This document shows, piece by piece, positions 6,072 through 7,591 of a DNA stretch of 7,591 nt. Every line of letters starts with the position of its first letter. Position 1 is the first letter of the stretch. Position numbers and translations under genes: made by a program. Origin of the DNA: Pseudomonadota bacterium. Its GTDB lineage: Bacteria; Pseudomonadota; Alphaproteobacteria; Rhizobiales; Xanthobacteraceae. The notes below the pieces were generated by a model. It searched no databases. It was not told the origin of the DNA and worked only from the letters and a program-made list of their open reading frames with translations. Where the stretch lies: positions 1 through 7,591 of the forward strand of contig JAFAGM010000007.1 in assembly GCA_023422775.1 (NCBI GenBank). The letters run 5' to 3'.

Positions 6072-7112
6072 ATGGCACAGCAATCAAAAGAGCGCCCGCA
6101 TCGCCCTCGCCTGTCTGCGAAACAGTCGAGTATGGCAGACGTCGCTCGTCATGCGGGGGTATCGGCGATCACGGTATCCCGCGCTCTGCGGCATCCGGAG
6201 CAGGTTTCGCAGGCCACGCGTGATCAGATTTCAGCCGCGATGGCAGAACTGGGCTATGTGCCCAACCTGATCGCAGGTGGACTTGCCGCGACACGCACCC
6301 GCATCGTTTCTGTCATTGTACCATACATCACACACGGCGTGTTTGCCGAGGCGATCCAAGGTGTCTCTGATGCGCTGCGCGATCGCGGATATTGCGTTCT
6401 TCTGGGCAACAGCGCGGGCTCGATGGTCGAGGAGGAGCAGATCGTTCGCATTTTGCTTGGTCATCGCCCTGCTGGCGTGGTGATCCAGGGCGCAAACCAT
6501 ACCGAAGTTACCCGTCGCCTCCTGAGTAACGCCTCAATTCCCGTCGTTGAGATAGGCACTTTGCCGAGGCACCCTATTGACATGGCGGTGGGGTATTCGA
6601 ACTTCGAAGCTGCCCGCACTATGACGTCCTACCTTATTGATCGCGGACACAGACGTATCGGTCTGGTGACTGCGCGCCCAACTGAGAACGATCGCGCCGC
6701 CGATCGTTTGGCTGGCTATCGTGCAGCACTGAGCAAAGCGAAGATAAAATACGATCCTGACCTAGTGGTTCATACCGAGTTCGGAATCGGCGAGGGCCGA
6801 GCGGCGTTTCACGCCTTGATGCAGCAAAAACATAAGCCCGACGCCATTTTCTGCGCTTCCGATCTTTGGGCGGCCGGTATGATCGGCGAGTGCATCCGAT
6901 CAGGTATCTCTGTCCCGGGTGATATCGCGATTGCTGGCTTCAATGATCAGGAAATTGCAACCGAGATTGTACCTTCAATCACCACCATTCGCGTTCCCCG
7001 ATATCAGATTGGGCGTATTGCTGGCACGCAGATCATCAAGCGTCTGGATGGTCATATAACGGATGAACGAACTGATCTCGGATTTGAACTCATACCGCGT
7101 GCCAGCGCTTGA
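6072..7112 (+). CDS. LacI-family transcriptional regulator (GntR-type)
   Basis: The 346-aa protein has the LacI-family layout. A 20-residue basic leader is followed by the helix-turn-helix SMADVARHAGVSAITVSRAL (20-39), with recognition helix around A32-I33-T34-V35-S36-R37. The hinge region is ELGYVPNLIAGGLA (59-72), and a periplasmic-binding-protein-like effector domain occupies about 76-343. Segments such as HPEQVS, VSVIVPYITHGVFAEAIQGV and DRGHRRIGLVTARP resemble the gluconate regulator GntR subfamily, whose members usually sense sugar acids. The ATG at 6072 is the first in frame after an in-frame TGA at 6057-6059, and its Shine-Dalgarno is weak. Being divergent from the TRAP operon, it probably represses that operon and itself, with release by a sugar acid or lactone intermediate (inference). 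Confidence 0.94.
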   Translation: MAQQSKERPHRPRLSAKQSSMADVARHAGVSAITVSRALRHPEQVSQATRDQISAAMAELGYVPNLIAGGLAATRTRIVSVIVPYITHGVFAEAIQGVSDALRDRGYCVLLGNSAGSMVEEEQIVRILLGHRPAGVVIQGANHTEVTRRLLSNASIPVVEIGTLPRHPIDMAVGYSNFEAARTMTSYLIDRGHRRIGLVTARPTENDRAADRLAGYRAALSKAKIKYDPDLVVHTEFGIGEGRAAFHALMQQKHKPDAIFCASDLWAAGMIGECIRSGISVPGDIAIAGFNDQEIATEIVPSITTIRVPRYQIGRIAGTQIIKRLDGHITDERTDLGFELIPRASA

Positions 7113-7151
7113 GGTGCCCTATATCTCGGGTGCGAGGAATCGTCGAGGCCA

Positions 7152-7173
7152 GTTGGCAGCATCGTCTGCCAGC
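7152..7173 (+). repeat. Inverted repeat 40 nt after the LacI-type regulator
   Basis: GTTGGCAG (7152-7159) and CTGCCAGC (7166-7173) pair over 8 bp with one G-U, around a 6-nt loop. It may end the regulator transcript or stabilise its 3' end, but no U-run follows, so it is not a standard intrinsic terminator. Confidence 0.35.
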
Positions 7174-7392
7174 GGAGATACTCGCCTTTCACAAATCTGC
7201 CGATGCCAGCTCCTTGATTGCCAGGAAAGCCGACTTCTGACGCAATGCCGCAACAAGCGGACATGATCGGTGACAACACGTTTGTAGCCGATCGAGAACG
7301 GTGGGGACCTCCGCTTCTGGGACGTCTCTTCCAAATTACTCAATGGAGTGAGCGCCGTGAGCAGACTGCAGATTGTCGCGTCCGCTGCACCC

Positions 7393-7411
7393 ACTATTGA
7401 CCAGTAATAGT
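7393..7411. repeat. AT-rich inverted repeat upstream of the hydrolase gene
   Basis: ACTATT (7393-7398) and AATAGT (7406-7411) flank 7 nt. A TTGACC at 7397-7402 overlaps it and could be a -35 element (GTCAAT 17 bp downstream is a weak -10). It may be a regulator site for the hydrolase promoter, or it may be chance. Confidence 0.25.
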
Positions 7412-7458
7412 CCGCCAGCGTCAATTAGCATGTCCTAGATCTACGAAACTGAGCCATC

Positions 7459-7470
7459 GCAAGCGCTTGC
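7459..7470. promoter_or_regulatory. 12-bp palindrome, LacI-type operator candidate before the hydrolase gene
   Basis: GCAAGCGCTTGC is perfectly palindromic with a central CpG, typical of LacI-family operators. It ends 15 nt before the ATG at 7486. The core AGCGCTTG also occurs at 6032-6039 in the operon's divergent control region, so one regulator could act on both. Shared control is inference. Confidence 0.5.
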
Positions 7471-7485
7471 CGACGGAGGACGACC

Positions 7486-7591
7486 ATGACGCCCGCCAAT
7501 GAGATTGACGAAATCCGGGCATTATTGGGTTCGAAACCAAGGCCCATCGGGTGGGTGGAACGACGAAATCGTCTGGACGAGGTTGGATCGA
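7486..7591 (+). CDS. 5' part of an alpha/beta hydrolase-like gene (runs off window)
   Basis: The ATG at 7486 follows a strong GGAGGA (7475-7480) with a 5-nt spacer and opens a frame to the window edge (35 codons). The start reads MTPANEIDEIRALLGSKPRP, then IGWVERRNRLDEVGS. This resembles the N-terminal cap of hormone-sensitive-lipase-type alpha/beta hydrolases (esterase/lipase), which often begin with an acidic I-x-x-L-R-A-L-L helix, then a K/R-P-x-P and an E-R-R-x-x-x-D segment. The catalytic HGGG and GxSxG motifs would lie beyond the window, so the assignment rests on the N-terminus alone. It is on the plus strand with its own upstream palindrome, so it is a separate unit from the TRAP operon. 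If it is an esterase it might release substrate for the neighbouring pathway; this is speculation. Confidence 0.7.
   Translation, partial: MTPANEIDEIRALLGSKPRPIGWVERRNRLDEVGS

Larger units (their letters stand above)
7113..7485. other. 373-nt stretch without a convincing gene
   Basis: This stretch lies between the LacI-type regulator and the partial hydrolase gene. Short open frames exist on both strands, but none has a good start or a recognisable full domain. One minus-strand piece (7145-7204) reads GIGRFVKGEYLRWQTMLPTG, faintly like the C-terminal part of TctC/Bug-type binding proteins, so the stretch may hold a decayed gene. It also holds an inverted repeat at 7152-7173, an AT-rich inverted repeat at 7393-7411 and a palindrome at 7459-7470. 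Confidence 0.5.

Noticed and set aside
7104..7111. Third AGCGCTTG copy, at the LacI-type gene stop
   Set aside because: It lies in the last codons and stop of the coding sequence and is not part of a longer palindrome, so it is probably coincidence.
7119..7424. 101-codon minus-strand frame after the regulator
   Set aside because: It has no recognisable domain, a composition rich in R, S and L, and no clear ribosome binding site. It is not supported as a gene.

Overview
The window looks like part of an alphaproteobacterial chromosome or large plasmid, probably from a Rhizobiales-type soil or plant-associated organism. This is inferred from the moderate to high GC content, the codon choice and the gene types (TRAP transporter, GntR-type LacI regulator, LDH2 and RraA-like enzymes). 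No rRNA, tRNA, insertion sequence, CRISPR array or phage gene is visible.

The core is a tightly packed six-gene operon on the minus strand, transcribed from about 5950 down to 223. In order of transcription it encodes a TRAP-type periplasmic binding protein (dctP), the small TRAP membrane subunit (dctQ), the large TRAP permease (dctM), an SMP-30/gluconolactonase-family lactonase, an LDH2-family (malate/L-lactate/YiaK-like) NAD(P)H-dependent 2-hydroxyacid dehydrogenase, and an RraA-like (HMG/CHA aldolase superfamily) protein. Gaps between genes are 3 to 76 nt. A divergent LacI-family regulator (6072-7112, plus strand) shares a 121-nt intergenic region with dctP. That region carries a perfect 8-bp inverted repeat and other operator-like palindromes.

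Read together, the genes suggest uptake and catabolism of a carboxylated sugar derivative. The binding protein and permease import an acid or lactone, the lactonase opens a lactone, the dehydrogenase interconverts a hydroxy acid and a keto acid, and the RraA-like protein could cleave or decarboxylate the product. LDH2 plus TRAP has a precedent in the E. coli yiaK-yiaMNO locus for 2,3-diketo-L-gulonate. The particular set here, together with departures from family motifs in both the LDH2 and RraA-like proteins, leaves the substrate unassigned.

The right end (7113-7485) is a 373-nt non-coding stretch, followed by the start of a plus-strand gene at 7486 that runs off the window. Its N-terminus resembles HSL-type alpha/beta hydrolases. 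A 12-bp palindrome lies just upstream of its ribosome binding site. The left end holds the possible start of another minus-strand gene, perhaps a membrane protein, running off at base 1.
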